Below are positions 5,841 through 6,085 of a stretch of DNA of 6,085 nt, piece after piece. The notes beneath the pieces are model-generated. The model was not told the origin of the DNA. It did no database searches and was given only the letters and a program-made list of their open reading frames with translations. Position 1 is the stretch's first letter. Every line of letters begins with the position of its first letter. The position numbers and the translations under genes are program-made. The stretch comes from ZCTH02-B3 sp036563895 (lineage in GTDB: Bacteria > Bacillota > Bacilli > Paenibacillales > Paenibacillaceae), in contig DATCLN010000200.1 of assembly GCA_036563895.1 (NCBI GenBank), positions 1-6,085 of the forward strand. Reading direction: 5' to 3'.

Positions 5841-6085
5841 ATGGAGTATAGAAGAGTATTAATTCAATATAGTCCAATTACCATTATTGCGTTTAATATA
5901 TCGCACTTCATCTGAATGCTCCATCAAGCCAAATTTTAAGTAATCCTAAATTTCGAAAGCCCATTGTTTCGGTAAAATCACGAGATGTTAGCGCATAACA
6001 CCCTGTAAATAACAGGGAAGTTCCCAGCCAGACAACTCCCCGTCAGCGTTGAAAGGTATTCCTCCCCCCCCTCCCCCACCGCAAG
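5841..6085. other. AT-rich gene-poor stretch ending in a C-rich tract
   Basis: No intact gene is seen. 5831-5990 is visibly AT-rich compared with the GC-rich genes to the left. It includes an 8-bp inverted repeat (TATTGAAT at 5831-5838, ATTCAATA at 5862-5869) and a broken minus-strand frame described separately. A small hairpin (CCCTGT 6001-6006 with ACAGGG 6012-6017) has no T run. The edge is pyrimidine-rich, with runs of eight and five C. No good terminator for the metP-metS unit was found here. Confidence 0.5.
5859..5987 (-). pseudogene. Possible gene remnant interrupted by TAG, minus strand
   Basis: Between a TAA (5988-5990) and a TAA (5859-5861) the minus strand reads HLVILPKQWAFEI, a TAG (5946-5948), then DYLKFGLMEHSDEV and RYIKRNNGNWTILN. 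The part after the TAG, 28 codons, looks protein-like with a natural residue mix; an ATG inside it (MEHSDEV) would make 21 residues. I do not recognise a family. It may be the tail of a lost gene, inactivated by a nonsense change, but the piece is short and AT-rich so chance is possible. Confidence 0.25.

Noticed and set aside
6001..6017. Hairpin CCCTGT/ACAGGG as a terminator for metP-metS
   Set aside because: The stem is only six pairs, is not followed by a T run and lies about 240 bases after the metS stop.

Overview
The window looks like a chromosomal piece of a fairly GC-rich Gram-positive bacterium, most likely a Bacilli/Paenibacillaceae-type organism. The evidence is GGAGG-type ribosome binding sites, a 7TM-PAS-GGDEF sensor of a kind common in Paenibacillus relatives, and a MetP/MetS-type sodium symporter pair with a tiny partner subunit. 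The lineage is an inference; no rRNA or other phylogenetic marker is present.

Layout from left to right. (1) 1-934, plus strand: the body and C-terminus of an AEC-type membrane permease whose N-terminus lies off the left edge. (2) 1005-1040: a strong hairpin between this gene and its convergent neighbour. (3) 1039-2580, minus strand: a membrane sensor with seven N-terminal helices, a PAS domain and a GGDEF domain whose signature reads GDDEF. (4) 2581-3114: a gene-poor stretch holding a possible promoter, an 18-base inverted repeat and what looks like a decayed reading frame running into (5). (5) 3115-4035, plus strand: a DUF4268 protein with a PD-(D/E)XK-like nuclease fold at its N-terminus. 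(6) 4143-5650 and 5650-5760, plus strand: a neurotransmitter:sodium symporter (NSS) family transporter followed, with a one-base overlap, by a 36-residue MetS-type small subunit. The 5' end of the transporter appears frameshifted: its good ribosome binding site and ATG are one base out of frame with the body. (7) 5761-6085: no established gene; it holds a possible 26-residue coupled peptide, an AT-rich patch with a broken minus-strand frame, and a C-rich tract at the edge.

The clearest functional unit is the transporter pair, which by family knowledge would import methionine and/or alanine with sodium. The sensor probably acts in cyclic-di-GMP signalling, although its catalytic signature is altered. 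The DUF4268 protein looks like an accessory nuclease-like gene next to debris, which suggests a turnover-prone spot. I did not find a convincing new multi-gene system. The items most worth checking are the transporter's 5' frameshift, the tiny frames around metS, and the decayed frame upstream of the DUF4268 gene.
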